Below are positions 38,873 to 48,041 of a stretch of DNA of 64,000 bases, piece by piece. The stretch is from Pseudomonas reinekei (GTDB taxonomy: Bacteria; Pseudomonadota; Gammaproteobacteria; Pseudomonadales; Pseudomonadaceae): NCBI RefSeq assembly GCF_001945365.1, contig NZ_MSTQ01000001.1, forward strand, positions 186,001 to 250,000, read 5' to 3'. The position numbers and the translations under genes are program-made. The first letter of the stretch is position 1. Every line of letters begins with the position of its first letter. The notes below the pieces were generated by a model. That model did not search any database. It had not been told where the DNA came from and saw nothing but the letters and a program-made list of their open reading frames with translations.

Positions 38873-39403
38873 ATCGCCAGCGATCAGGCAATACGGGCAG
38901 AACTGGGCCAGCATCTGGCGCGTTTGTGGCGTTACGGACTGCTGTTGTCTCGACAAAGGCATGTGGCCGAAGATCTGGTGCAGGCCACCTGTGTGCGGGC
39001 GTTGGAACGGGCCGCGCAGTTTGCGCCGGGGACGCGCATGGACCATTGGCTGATGAGCATTCTGCATTCGATCTGGCTCAACGAAATACGAGCGCGTCGG
39101 GTGCGGCACGGGCAAGGCACGATAGAGGGTGAACAGGTGTTGTCGTTCGACGGTGAGTACGCAGCGCAAACCCATGTGATGGCGGCGCAAGTCATCCGCC
39201 GCGTCGATGCGCTGCCGGAAACCCAGCGGGAAACCGTGTTTCTGGCTTATGTCGAAGGCTTGTCCTACCGCGAAGTCGCCGAAGTGCTGCAGGTGCCCAT
39301 CGGCACCGTGATGAGTCGCCTGGCCACTGCCCGGGCCAAACTGGCCGAGTACCCGCCCTTACAAGCCGTACCGAACCCCTCCACTCACGGAGAACGTCGA
39401 TGA
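38873..39403 (+). CDS. ECF sigma factor with apparent non-AUG start
   Basis: Region 2 reads ARLWRYGLLLSRQRHVAEDL then VQATCVRALERA and WLMSILHSIWLNE; region 4 reads LPETQRETVFLAYVEGLSYR then VPIGTVMSRLATARAKL. No ATG, GTG or TTG lies between the upstream TPR stop (38846) and a TTG at 38924 that would cut into region 2.1. GGAGG at 38863-38867 lies 5 bases before an in-frame ATC at 38873, giving 176 residues (first residues IASDQAIRAELGQHL). AUC initiation is thus the best-supported start; a mutated AUG is the alternative. The gene overlaps its anti-sigma gene by 4 bases. Confidence 0.75.
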   Translation: MASDQAIRAELGQHLARLWRYGLLLSRQRHVAEDLVQATCVRALERAAQFAPGTRMDHWLMSILHSIWLNEIRARRVRHGQGTIEGEQVLSFDGEYAAQTHVMAAQVIRRVDALPETQRETVFLAYVEGLSYREVAEVLQVPIGTVMSRLATARAKLAEYPPLQAVPNPSTHGERR

Positions 39404-40161
39404 ACGTGAACCCCACGGATGAGCAACTGGTGGCGTATCTCGACAACCAACTCGACAGCGAACAGCGCCAGCGCATCGACGCCGCCGTGGCCGAAGACCC
39501 GATGCTCGGCCTGCGCCTGCAATGGCTGAACCGCAGCAGCCTGCCGTTCAAGTCCGCCTATGACGAGTTGGTGAACCAGGCCCCGGTGGATCGCATGCAA
39601 GCCATGCTCGACACCTTGCCCTCGGCAACCCGCCCGCCCCTTGGTCGGCGCCGGTTCCTCGCGGCGGCAGCCGGGCTGGTGGTAAGCGGCGTGCTCGCGG
39701 ACCGTTTGTTCCTCAGCTGGCAAGCCAGCCAGGAAAACGATAACTGGCGCCAGTTGGTGGCCGATTACATGGTGCTCTACATCCCGCAAACGCTCGACCA
39801 TTTGCCCAACGACGAAGCCACCCAGCGCTCGCAATTGCACACGATCGAGACCAGCCTGGACTTGAGTCTTTCACCGGTGCAGCTGGCCTTGCCTCGCGCT
39901 GAAATCAAGCGAGCGCAAATCCTTGAGTACGACGGTGTGCCGATCGCCCAGATTACCTACCTCGACCCGGTCCACGGCCCGATGGCGCTGTGCATCACCC
40001 GCTCCAACAGCGGTAGCCGGCATTTTGTCCGGGAACGTCGGCACGGGATGAACATCGTTTATTGGGCCGGTATGCAACACGCGTGGATGCTGATCGGGCA
40101 TAACCCGGCGGCAGAACTGGAGGCGATGGCCACGACGCTGCGCGGTCGATTGAGCGCCTGA
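39400..40161 (+). CDS. Anti-sigma factor, single-pass membrane protein
   Basis: Protein of 253 residues. The N-terminal cytoplasmic part (TDEQLVAYLDNQLDSEQRQR) is typical of FecR-like or ChrR-type anti-sigma proteins without an obvious zinc motif. A membrane segment preceded by three arginines (RRRFLAAAAGLVVSGVLADR, about residues 83-102) leads to a periplasmic domain of about 150 residues ending GRLSA. Overlap with the sigma gene (ATGA) supports the pairing. The signal sensed is unknown. Confidence 0.85.
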   Translation: MNVNPTDEQLVAYLDNQLDSEQRQRIDAAVAEDPMLGLRLQWLNRSSLPFKSAYDELVNQAPVDRMQAMLDTLPSATRPPLGRRRFLAAAAGLVVSGVLADRLFLSWQASQENDNWRQLVADYMVLYIPQTLDHLPNDEATQRSQLHTIETSLDLSLSPVQLALPRAEIKRAQILEYDGVPIAQITYLDPVHGPMALCITRSNSGSRHFVRERRHGMNIVYWAGMQHAWMLIGHNPAAELEAMATTLRGRLSA

Positions 40162-40181
40162 CCCTCCGGCATGTACCGGCT

Positions 40182-40308
40182 TCTGTGGCGAGGGAGCTCG
40201 CTCCCGCTCGGCGGCGCAGCCGTCGTCAATCCGGCTTGCACCGTGTAACTGAAAGAATGCCGGGGGCCGCCGCGCGACTCAGCGCGTGCAAGCTCGCTCG
40301 CCACAGGG
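40182..40308. repeat. REP-like inverted pair with GC-rich spacer
   Basis: CTGTGGCGAGGGAGCTCGCTC faces GCAAGCTCGCTCGCCACAGG about 85 bases away. Same subtype as 35398-35492, with a longer spacer. Confidence 0.75.
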
Positions 40309-40317
40309 GAGGGTCTG

Positions 40318-40590
40318 TCAGAACGTGTTGATGTCGGCGGACTTGACTAAATCCTGCACCCTTGGAAACTCCCCCGCTGGTTCCGTCAGCACGGTGAATC
40401 TCACCTTGTCGCCGACGCGAAAGCTGTCCTCGCCATCCGCCGTGAGGTTCGGCCCGATGCGTACAGCCACTTTGGAACTGCCTTCGTCAGGCAGGACCAT
40501 CGCGAACCGGGTCCACGTCGAATCGATCCAGACGTTCCTGATGGCGCTGATCGTGCCCTCGCCTGTTGTTTTTATTGTAGGTGTTCCCAT
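40318..40590 (-). CDS. Small uncharacterised protein
   Basis: Protein of 90 residues from ATG 40590, with GGAGG 7 bases upstream. No signal peptide or membrane segment. Alternating beta-like stretches (GTISAIRNVWIDSTWTRFAM, SFRVGDKVRFTVL) suggest a small beta-barrel, possibly OB-like. I do not recognise the family. It is separate from the kinase gene upstream on the same strand. The clean RBS is the main support. Confidence 0.65.
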   Translation of the reverse strand: MGTPTIKTTGEGTISAIRNVWIDSTWTRFAMVLPDEGSSKVAVRIGPNLTADGEDSFRVGDKVRFTVLTEPAGEFPRVQDLVKSADINTF

Positions 40591-40699
40591 CACTCGCCTC
40601 CGGTCATCAGTGGGTGGCGCGACAGCTTGACTGCGTGTTTTCCATGAAACGCCGAATTGACGCGGTTGGCTACTGTCAGGAATGACAGGTCGAGTGACG

Positions 40700-41998
40700 C
40701 TAAACCGGTGCCGGCAACCACAAGCGAAACCTGGCCCCACCCAACGGAGAAGCTTCGACCGTCAATGTACCGCCCTGCGTCTCAATCGCCCGACGACTGA
40801 TCGCCAGCCCCAGGCCAAACCCGCCGGTGGCCCGGTCGCGGCTGCGGTCGAGGCGGTAGAACGGTTCGAAGATCCGTTCGCGCTCATCATCCGGGATGCC
40901 GATACCGTCGTCATCGACCCAGATTTCACAACCTTTGGGGCACACCTGCACGCCAATCTGAATGCGCTTCTCGCAGTAGCGCATGGCGTTGCGCAGCAGG
41001 TTTTGCAGGGCGCGGGCGGTCAGTCGCGGATCGAGGCTGAAGCGTTCGAGCTGGCCGTGGAGCAGCACGTCGATGACGATGTCCGGCGATTGCTCGTCAT
41101 CGACACTGCCCAGAATGCTGTCGATGAATTCATCCAGCGAAACCTCGACCTGTTCCGGCACTCGCGCCGGATTTTGCAGGCGACTGTACGACAGTAACTC
41201 CAGCACCAACTCATCGAGTTCACGAATGTGATCAACCAAGCCTTGCAAGCGCTCGCGGCTGGTAGCAGGCAAGTCATCGGAAAGCGCCAGCGCCAGGCCA
41301 AAATCCAGCCGGGTCAGCGGCGTGCGCAGCTCATGGGAGACCGCGTTAAGCAAATCGCGCTGCTGGTTAAGCAGGTTTTCGATGTCACCGGCCATGGTGT
41401 CGAAGACGTTGGCCAGGCTGCCGATGTTGGAACTGGGGGCAATTTGCGTACGCTCACTCAAGTGGCCCTTGCCGAAACGCTCGGCGGCACGTTTGAGCCG
41501 TTCCAGATCGCGCCAGTGCGGGCGCAGCCACAGCAACAGGCACGCGAGCATGGTCGCGCCGATCAGCACGTTGATGCTCCAGTACAACAGGCTCACGTCC
41601 ATCGGGTCCGGCGGCACGACCATCTGCACCACGGTGCGCTCGTCCAGCGGTGCCACCGCCAGGGTGCGCCAACCCCAATCCCCCACGCGCACCACGTATT
41701 CGCCGCGTTGCAAGCGTTGCTGCTCGTCTACGGAAAACCCTGCGTCGTCATTGCCGCTGAGGACGATCTGCAGTGGATGAAATTCCTTGTCCATTTGCGC
41801 CGCCAGCGCCGGCCATTGCTCGGTCGGTACGGCCTTGAATTGTTTGACCATGAGGGTTTGCAGCCCTCGGGAATAATCAAGGTTGTAGGTGACAAAGCGC
41901 TCGTGGAAGACCTTGATCACCAGATCTGGCACCAGGTAAATCGCCGCACTGAACGAGACGATGGTCACCAGGGAAAGACGAAAGAGGATTCTGAACAT
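40700..41998 (-). CDS. Sensor histidine kinase
   Basis: Protein of 432 residues from ATG 41998. Two membrane segments (about residues 5-25 and 150-175) flank a periplasmic sensor of about 125 residues. HAMP follows. The H-box is AVSHELRTPLTRLDF (about residue 243), N-box LLRNAMRYCE, G1 VDDDGIGIPDDERERIFEPF and G2 GGFGLGLAI. It resembles RstB-type kinases. It lies 4 bases after the response regulator gene. Stimulus unknown. Confidence 0.9.
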   Translation of the reverse strand: MFRILFRLSLVTIVSFSAAIYLVPDLVIKVFHERFVTYNLDYSRGLQTLMVKQFKAVPTEQWPALAAQMDKEFHPLQIVLSGNDDAGFSVDEQQRLQRGEYVVRVGDWGWRTLAVAPLDERTVVQMVVPPDPMDVSLLYWSINVLIGATMLACLLLWLRPHWRDLERLKRAAERFGKGHLSERTQIAPSSNIGSLANVFDTMAGDIENLLNQQRDLLNAVSHELRTPLTRLDFGLALALSDDLPATSRERLQGLVDHIRELDELVLELLSYSRLQNPARVPEQVEVSLDEFIDSILGSVDDEQSPDIVIDVLLHGQLERFSLDPRLTARALQNLLRNAMRYCEKRIQIGVQVCPKGCEIWVDDDGIGIPDDERERIFEPFYRLDRSRDRATGGFGLGLAISRRAIETQGGTLTVEASPLGGARFRLWLPAPV

Positions 41999-42002
41999 CG
42001 GC

Positions 42003-42704
42003 TCAGCATTCCCACTCGGAACGGCTGAACAGGTAACCCTTGCCCCACACGGTCTTGATCTTGCGAGCCTCGCCGGCGTGGTCGTCGAATTTGCGCCGCA
42101 GCTTGGAAATCGCCACGTCCACCGAGCGGTCGGTGCCGTTGAACTCGATGCCGCGCAGGCGTTGCAGGATCTGGTCACGGCTTAGCACTTCGCCGGCATG
42201 CCGGGCCAGCACCACCAGCAGGTTGTATTCGCCGCTGGACAGTTCGACCAATTGCCCGCGCCAGGTGACGGTGCGCTCGGACAGGTCGATGCACAGGTTG
42301 CCCATGAGGATGCGGTCGTTGGCGGTCTGGGGTTCGCTGAGACTGCTGCGGCGCAGCAAGGTGCGCACCCGGGCCAGCAGGACGCGCGGCTCGCAGGGTT
42401 TGGTCACGTAGTCATCGGCGCCCATTTCCAGGCCCAGCACCTGATCGTGGCTGTCGTCGCGGGCGGTGAGCATCAGGATCGGCAACGCTGCCGAATCGGC
42501 GCGCAGCAAGCGACAGACTTGCAGGCCATCGAGGCCGGGCAGCATCAGGTCAAGGATCACCAGGTCCGGCGGATTGAGCCGCGCCCGCTCGCGCACGTGG
42601 TCGCCGCGGCTGATCACGCTGACGGAGTAGCCGTTGCGTTCCAGATAACTGGCGATCAGTTCGGCGAGGGCGGTGTCGTCTTCGACCAGGAGGATGTTGG
42701 GCAT
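42003..42704 (-). CDS. OmpR-family response regulator
   Basis: Protein of 233 residues from ATG 42704. The receiver domain begins NILLVEDD; the phospho-Asp is in VILDLMLPGLDG (about residue 50), with MLTAR and VTKPCEPR downstream. The C-terminal winged helix contains RSVDVAISKLRRKFDD (about residue 200). Partner of the kinase gene. Divergent from the RND genes, which are its likely targets. Confidence 0.92.
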   Translation of the reverse strand: MPNILLVEDDTALAELIASYLERNGYSVSVISRGDHVRERARLNPPDLVILDLMLPGLDGLQVCRLLRADSAALPILMLTARDDSHDQVLGLEMGADDYVTKPCEPRVLLARVRTLLRRSSLSEPQTANDRILMGNLCIDLSERTVTWRGQLVELSSGEYNLLVVLARHAGEVLSRDQILQRLRGIEFNGTDRSVDVAISKLRRKFDDHAGEARKIKTVWGKGYLFSRSEWEC

Positions 42705-42743
42705 CAGGTGCTTCCAGAAAGTGCGGTGGCGTTCGATAGACCG

Positions 42744-42767
42744 CCTTCGCGAGCCTGCTCGCGAAGG
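42744..42767. repeat. Single REP-like hairpin upstream of response regulator
   Basis: CCTTCGCGAG CCTG CTCGCGAAGG: 10-bp perfect stem with a 4-base loop. It lies between divergent genes, so it is not a terminator for either. Confidence 0.7.
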
Positions 42768-42925
42768 TAGTCGACCCAGCGCAAAAGTAATCAAGGCTTG
42801 CAGGATATACGCCCTCATGCACGCTCGAGCAAAACCCTTACACAATTTCACACAGCGCCTACAAAGCTTCACCGCTACCCTCGCCGACGCCCGGTAGGAT
42901 GCTGGGGTCATTATTGGGGTCATTC

Positions 42926-44083
42926 ATGTCAAAGAATCTGTTAGCCAGGCTCAGCCTGATCGCACTGGCATTGGCGCTGAGCGCGTGCGACAAGGCTCCG
43001 ACAGCCGAAGAGCAGCCGCCACTGGCCAGTGTTCGTATCGAAACCATCGAAGCCCGACCGCTGTCGATCAGCAGCGAACTGAGCGGACGTATTGCCGCGC
43101 CGCGCATCGCTGAAGTGCGCGCCCGGGTGGCGGGCGTGGTCCTGCAACGCACCTTCCACGAAGGCACCGACGTGAAAAAAGGCGATGTGCTGTTCCGCAT
43201 CGATCCGGCACCGTTCAAGGCTGACCTGGACAGCGCCGAAGCCGCGCTGCACAAGTCCGAGGCCAATGCGTTTCAGGCAAAGCTGCTGGAACAGCGCTAC
43301 GCCCAGTTGATCGAAGGCAATGCCATCAGTGGCCAGGACTATGACAACGCCCGGGTCGCCGTTCGGCATACCATCGCTGATGTCGCCGCCAACAGAGCTG
43401 CTGTCGACCGGGCGAAACTGAACCTGGGCTACGCCACCGTCACCGCGCCGATTTCCGGGCGCATCGGTCGTGCGCTGGTCACCGAAGGCGCACTGGTGGG
43501 CCAGAACGAAACCACGCCACTGGCGTTAATTCAACAGCTGAACCCGATCCACGCCGACCTGACCCAGTCGACTCGCGAACTCAACGAACTGCGTCGGGCC
43601 TTCCGCTCCGGTCAGTTGAAAGAAGTCGGCCAAGGGCAGGCCAAAGCCACATTGATTCAGGACGACGGCAGCCTCTACCCGTTGCCGGGCAAGTTGCTGT
43701 TCAGCGACATCAGCGTCGACCCGGGTACCGGCCAGATCATTCTGCGCAGTGAATTCCCCAACCCGGACCTCGACCTGTTGCCCGGCAGTTTCGTGCGCGT
43801 TCGCCTGGAGCAAGCGGTCAACCAGCAAGGCATCAGCGTACCGCAGCGGGCGATCCAGCGGGACAGCGCCGGCATTGCCCAAGTGCTGGTGCTCGACGCC
43901 GAACAGCGCATCAGCCAGCAAACGGTTGAACTGGGCCAGGTGCAAAACGATCGCTGGGTCGTGACCAACGGCCTGAAACCCGGCGATCGTATCGTCACCG
44001 AAGGCCTGCAACACGCCCGTCCCGGCGAGAAAGTGCAGATCGACGACTCCCCTCTTCCACTTGCCCAGGTTTCTGGTCAGTAA
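42926..44083 (+). CDS. RND efflux periplasmic adaptor (membrane fusion lipoprotein)
   Basis: Protein of 385 residues from ATG 42926. The signal ends in a lipobox (LALALSAC, Cys about residue 18). It has the AcrA/MexE-type order: barrel-sandwich (ARVAGVVLQRTFHEGTDVKK), alpha hairpin (about 100-165), second half of the lipoyl domain (TVTAPISGRIGRALV) and beta-barrel. It joins the RND pump to an outer-membrane channel. The pump gene follows after 15 bases. Confidence 0.9.
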   Translation: MSKNLLARLSLIALALALSACDKAPTAEEQPPLASVRIETIEARPLSISSELSGRIAAPRIAEVRARVAGVVLQRTFHEGTDVKKGDVLFRIDPAPFKADLDSAEAALHKSEANAFQAKLLEQRYAQLIEGNAISGQDYDNARVAVRHTIADVAANRAAVDRAKLNLGYATVTAPISGRIGRALVTEGALVGQNETTPLALIQQLNPIHADLTQSTRELNELRRAFRSGQLKEVGQGQAKATLIQDDGSLYPLPGKLLFSDISVDPGTGQIILRSEFPNPDLDLLPGSFVRVRLEQAVNQQGISVPQRAIQRDSAGIAQVLVLDAEQRISQQTVELGQVQNDRWVVTNGLKPGDRIVTEGLQHARPGEKVQIDDSPLPLAQVSGQ

Positions 44084-44098
44084 GCAGGACGCTTGTTT

Positions 44099-47000
44099 AT
44101 GCCGCAGTTCTTTATCGACCGCCCGGTATTCGCCTGGGTGGTCGCGCTGTTCATCCTGCTGGCCGGTGCCCTGGCCATTCCGCAGTTACCGGTGGCGCAG
44201 TACCCCGATGTCGCGCCGCCGCAAATCGAAATTTACGCCGTATACCCGGGCGCTTCGGCACAGACCGTTGACGAAAGCGTGGTCAGCCTGATCGAGGAAG
44301 AACTCAACGGCGCTGATCACCTGTTGTATTTCGAATCGCAAAGCAGCCTCGGCAGCGCCACGATCAAGGCGACTTTCCAGCCGGGCACCGATCCGGAGAT
44401 GGCCCAGGTGGATGTGCAAAACCGCCTCAAGGTCGTGGAGTCGCGCCTGCCGCAAGCGGTGAACCAACAGGGTTTGCAGGTGGAAAAAGTCTCCGCCGGT
44501 TTTCTACTGTTGATCACCCTGACGTCCAGCGACGGCAAGCTCGACGACGTCGCGCTCAGCGACTATCTGGCGCGCAATGTGATGAACGAAATCAAGCGTC
44601 TGGACGGCGTCGGCAAGGCGCAGCTGTACGGCGCCGAAAGGGCGATGCGCATCTGGATCGACCCGCGGAAGCTGATCGGCTTCAACCTCACGCCCGCCGA
44701 CGTCAATGCCGCCATCGTCGCGCAAAACGCCCAGGTCTCGGCCGGCAGCATCGGTGACTTGCCGAGCCGCAGCACCCAGGAAATCACCGCGACGATTCTG
44801 GTCAAAGGCCAGTTGTCGACGCCGGAAGAATTCGCCGACATCGTGCTCAAGGCCAATCCCGACGGCTCCACCGTGCGCATCGGTGATGTGGCGCGAGTCG
44901 AGATAGGCAGTCAGGACTACCAGTTTTCCACGCGCCTGAACGGCAAGCCTTCGACCGCCGTCGGTGTGCAACTCTCGCCCGGGGCCAACGCCCTGAGCAC
45001 CGCCACCCTGGTGCGGGCGAAGATGGATGAACTGTCGCGCTACTTCCCGGCGAACGTGGAATACAAGATACCGTACGACACCTCACCCTTCGTCAAGGTC
45101 TCGATCACCAAAGTGGTCTACACACTGGGCGAAGCAATGCTGCTGGTGTTCGCGGTGATGTTCCTGTTCCTGCAGAACATCCGCTATACGCTGATTCCGA
45201 CGCTGGTGGTGCCGGTGGCGTTGATGGGCACCTTTGCGACCATGCTGGCCCTGGGGTTCTCGATCAACGTGCTGACCATGTTCGGCATGGTGCTGGCCAT
45301 CGGCATCCTGGTGGACGACGCGATTGTGGTGGTGGAAAACGTCGAGCGGATCATGGCCACCGAGGGGTTATCGCCCAAGGAAGCCACGCGCAAGGCGATG
45401 AAGCAGATCACCGGGGCGATCATCGGCATCACCTTGGTACTGGTCGCGGTATTCATCCCGATGGCGTTCATGCAGGGTTCGGTGGGAGTGATCTACCGGC
45501 AGTTCTCGTTGTCCATGGCCACCTCGATCCTGTTCTCGGCGTTCCTGGCCCTGACCTTGACCCCGGCGCTGTGCGCGACCTTGCTCAAGCCGATTGCCAA
45601 GGGTGAGCATCACGAAAAAACCGGCTTCTTTGGCGGCTTCAACCGTTGGTTCGAGCAACTCACTGACCGGTATCAAGGCTGGGTTGCCTATGCACTCAAG
45701 CGCACTGGCCGCTACCTGCTGATCTACGGCGTGTTGCTGATCGGTCTGGGGCTGTGCTTCGTGCGTCTGCCCTCTTCGTTCTTGCCGACGGAAGACCAGG
45801 GTTACACCATCACCGACATTCAATTGCCGCCGGGCGCAACCAAGAACCGTACCGTGCAAGTGGCCGAGTTGATCGAGGCGCACAACGCTGGCGAACCCGG
45901 CGTCGGTGACAGCGTGGTGATTCTTGGCTTCAGCTTCTCCGGTAGCGGGCAGAATGCGGCGTTGGCGTTCTCGACGCTGACGGATTGGTCAAAACGTGGC
46001 AGCGATGACTCGGCCAGTTCGATTGCCGACCGCGCCAACATCGCCCTCAGCCAGATCAAGGACGCAATGGCCTTCGCCGTGTTGCCACCACCGGTGGATG
46101 GCCTCGGTACGTCGAGCGGTTTCGAGTTCCGTCTGCAAGACCGTGGCGGGCTTGGCCACGCTACGTTGATGCAGGCACGCACCGAGTTGCTGGCAGCCGC
46201 GCAAAAGAGCCCGATCCTTATGAACGTGCGCGAAAGCGCCTTGGCGGAAGCGCCGCAGGTGCAATTGATCGTCGACCGCAAACAGGCCAATGCCTTGGGC
46301 GTGTCTTTTGCCGACATCGGCAGCGTGCTCTCCACCGCCGTCGGTTCGACCTACATCAACGACTTCCCCAATCAGGGGCGAATGCAACGCGTTGTGGTGC
46401 AAGCCGAAGGTGACCAACGCAGTCAGGTGGACGATCTGCTGAAGATCCACGTGCGTAACAACACCGGGAAGATGGTGCCGCTGTCAGCCTTCGTCCAGGC
46501 CAGGTGGATTCAAGGTCCGGCGCAGCTCACCCGCTACAACGGTTACCCGGCAATCAGTATTTCCGGTGAACCGACACCCGGTCACAGCACCGGCCAGGCC
46601 ATGGCTGAGATCGAACGGCTGGTGGCGTTGGGGCCGGCGGGGCTTGGCCAGGAATGGACCGGCCTGTCATTGCAGGAGCGCTTGTCCGGCAGCCAGGCGC
46701 CGATCCTGCTCGGCCTGTCGTTGCTGATCGTGTTCCTGTGCCTGGCGGCGCTGTACGAGAGCTGGTCGATCCCGACCTCGGTGCTGCTGGTGGTGCCACT
46801 GGGCGTGCTTGGCGCGGTGCTGGCGGTGACCTTGCGCGGCATGCCCAACGATGTGTTCTTCAAGGTCGGGCTGATCACCATCATCGGCCTGTCGGCGAAG
46901 AACGCGATCCTGATCATCGAATTCGCCAAGAGCCTGTACGACGAAGGTCATGACCTGATCGACGCCACGTTGCAGGCAGCGCGCCTGCGGTTGCGGCCGA

Positions 47001-47191
47001 TCGTCATGACCTCGTTGGCGTTCATCCTTGGCGTAGTGCCGCTGGCGATTGCCACCGGGGCCAGCTCGGCGAGCCAGCAAGCCATCGGCACCGGGGTGAT
47101 CGGCGGGATGATCACCGCGACCCTGGCGGTGCTGTTCGTGCCGGTGTTTTTTGTGGTGGTGATGAAGCTGGTGCGCAAGCGCCATCAATAG
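44099..47191 (+). CDS. RND multidrug efflux transporter, HAE1 family
   Basis: Protein of 1,030 residues from ATG 44099, the normal size for AcrB-like pumps. It starts MPQFFIDRPVFAWVVALFIL. RND motifs include GDVARVEIGSQDY, the proton-relay region GILVDDAIVVVENVERIM (TM4 Asp pair) and GLSAKNAILIIEFAK near the C-terminus. Twelve membrane segments and two large periplasmic loops. No outer-membrane factor gene follows, so it must share one such as an OprM/TolC homologue. Likely controlled by the divergent two-component system. Confidence 0.92.
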   Translation: MPQFFIDRPVFAWVVALFILLAGALAIPQLPVAQYPDVAPPQIEIYAVYPGASAQTVDESVVSLIEEELNGADHLLYFESQSSLGSATIKATFQPGTDPEMAQVDVQNRLKVVESRLPQAVNQQGLQVEKVSAGFLLLITLTSSDGKLDDVALSDYLARNVMNEIKRLDGVGKAQLYGAERAMRIWIDPRKLIGFNLTPADVNAAIVAQNAQVSAGSIGDLPSRSTQEITATILVKGQLSTPEEFADIVLKANPDGSTVRIGDVARVEIGSQDYQFSTRLNGKPSTAVGVQLSPGANALSTATLVRAKMDELSRYFPANVEYKIPYDTSPFVKVSITKVVYTLGEAMLLVFAVMFLFLQNIRYTLIPTLVVPVALMGTFATMLALGFSINVLTMFGMVLAIGILVDDAIVVVENVERIMATEGLSPKEATRKAMKQITGAIIGITLVLVAVFIPMAFMQGSVGVIYRQFSLSMATSILFSAFLALTLTPALCATLLKPIAKGEHHEKTGFFGGFNRWFEQLTDRYQGWVAYALKRTGRYLLIYGVLLIGLGLCFVRLPSSFLPTEDQGYTITDIQLPPGATKNRTVQVAELIEAHNAGEPGVGDSVVILGFSFSGSGQNAALAFSTLTDWSKRGSDDSASSIADRANIALSQIKDAMAFAVLPPPVDGLGTSSGFEFRLQDRGGLGHATLMQARTELLAAAQKSPILMNVRESALAEAPQVQLIVDRKQANALGVSFADIGSVLSTAVGSTYINDFPNQGRMQRVVVQAEGDQRSQVDDLLKIHVRNNTGKMVPLSAFVQARWIQGPAQLTRYNGYPAISISGEPTPGHSTGQAMAEIERLVALGPAGLGQEWTGLSLQERLSGSQAPILLGLSLLIVFLCLAALYESWSIPTSVLLVVPLGVLGAVLAVTLRGMPNDVFFKVGLITIIGLSAKNAILIIEFAKSLYDEGHDLIDATLQAARLRLRPIVMTSLAFILGVVPLAIATGASSASQQAIGTGVIGGMITATLAVLFVPVFFVVVMKLVRKRHQ

Positions 47192-47214
47192 ACCTGACCG
47201 AAACTTATCCTTGT

Positions 47215-47236
47215 GGGAGCCGGCTTGCCGGCTCCC
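47215..47236. repeat. Hairpin after RND gene
   Basis: GGGAGCCGGC TT GCCGGCTCCC: 10-bp stem, 2-base loop, 23 bases past the RND stop. A REP-family element that may act as a transcript end. Confidence 0.75.
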
Positions 47237-47322
47237 ATAAGGAGCTCATCGTCTGCGGACTGTGGTCATAACAGACTGCGCTGGGCTAAGGTGTTCACAC
47301 CGTTGCGACCCATTGAGCCTTC

Positions 47323-47964
47323 ATGCCCTACCTCACCCACACCCACCCCCGACTGTCTGCCGCCGCAACGCTCGGTATCGCAGCGGGTATCCTGGTGCCA
47401 GCCGATTCGATCATCAGCAAAATCCTCATCGGCTGGGACGCCGGGGTCTGGACTTACCTGATTCTGATGTTCTGGCTGGTCGCGCGCTCGAAAGCGGCAG
47501 ACGTCAAACGCATTGCCGAGATCGAAGACGAAAACGCCGGGCTGGTGCTGTTCGTGGTGTGCATTGCGGCGATTGCCAGCCTGGCGACCATCGCCTTCGA
47601 ACTGGCCGGCGGCAAAGACCTGGAAACCACCCGCAAGCTCCTGCATTACGGTTTCACCGCGTTGACGGTGATCGGTTCGTGGCTGCTGATCGGGGTGATT
47701 TTCAGCGTGCATTACGCGCGGCTGTTTTATACCTGGGAAGGCAAAGACCCGGCACTGCGTTTTGCCGAAGGCCTGACAACGCCCAACTATTGGGACTTCC
47801 TGTACTTTTCGTTCACCATCGGCGTGGCGGTGCAGACCTCGGATGTCGGCGTGGCCACCCGTGATTTGCGCAAGATCGTACTGGCGCAGTCGCTGATCGG
47901 TTTTCTGTTCAATACGGCCATTCTCGGGTTTTCGATCAATATCGCCGCCGGGCTGTTCAGCTGA
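47323..47964 (+). CDS. DUF1345 family membrane protein
   Basis: Protein of 213 residues with five to six hydrophobic segments (for example [20 protein letters not shown] and [21 protein letters not shown]). The C-terminal block [20 protein letters not shown] is typical of DUF1345. No enzymatic or transport function is established for the family. Monocistronic. Confidence 0.85.
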   Translation: MPYLTHTHPRLSAAATLGIAAGILVPADSIISKILIGWDAGVWTYLILMFWLVARSKAADVKRIAEIEDENAGLVLFVVCIAAIASLATIAFELAGGKDLETTRKLLHYGFTALTVIGSWLLIGVIFSVHYARLFYTWEGKDPALRFAEGLTTPNYWDFLYFSFTIGVAVQTSDVGVATRDLRKIVLAQSLIGFLFNTAILGFSINIAAGLFS

Positions 47965-48041
47965 CAAGCTGCACAAACGTTCTAGGCTTCGAGGCTGGTG
48001 CGGGGGTTAAATCGTTCGGCAATCCGTCCCACAGGTGCAGC

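Noticed and set aside
40472..41056. Fusion of the 90-residue orphan with upstream sequence in the same frame (start at 40740)
   Set aside because: The upstream part covers the kinase 3-prime end and lacks an RBS, while ATG 40590 has a strong one.
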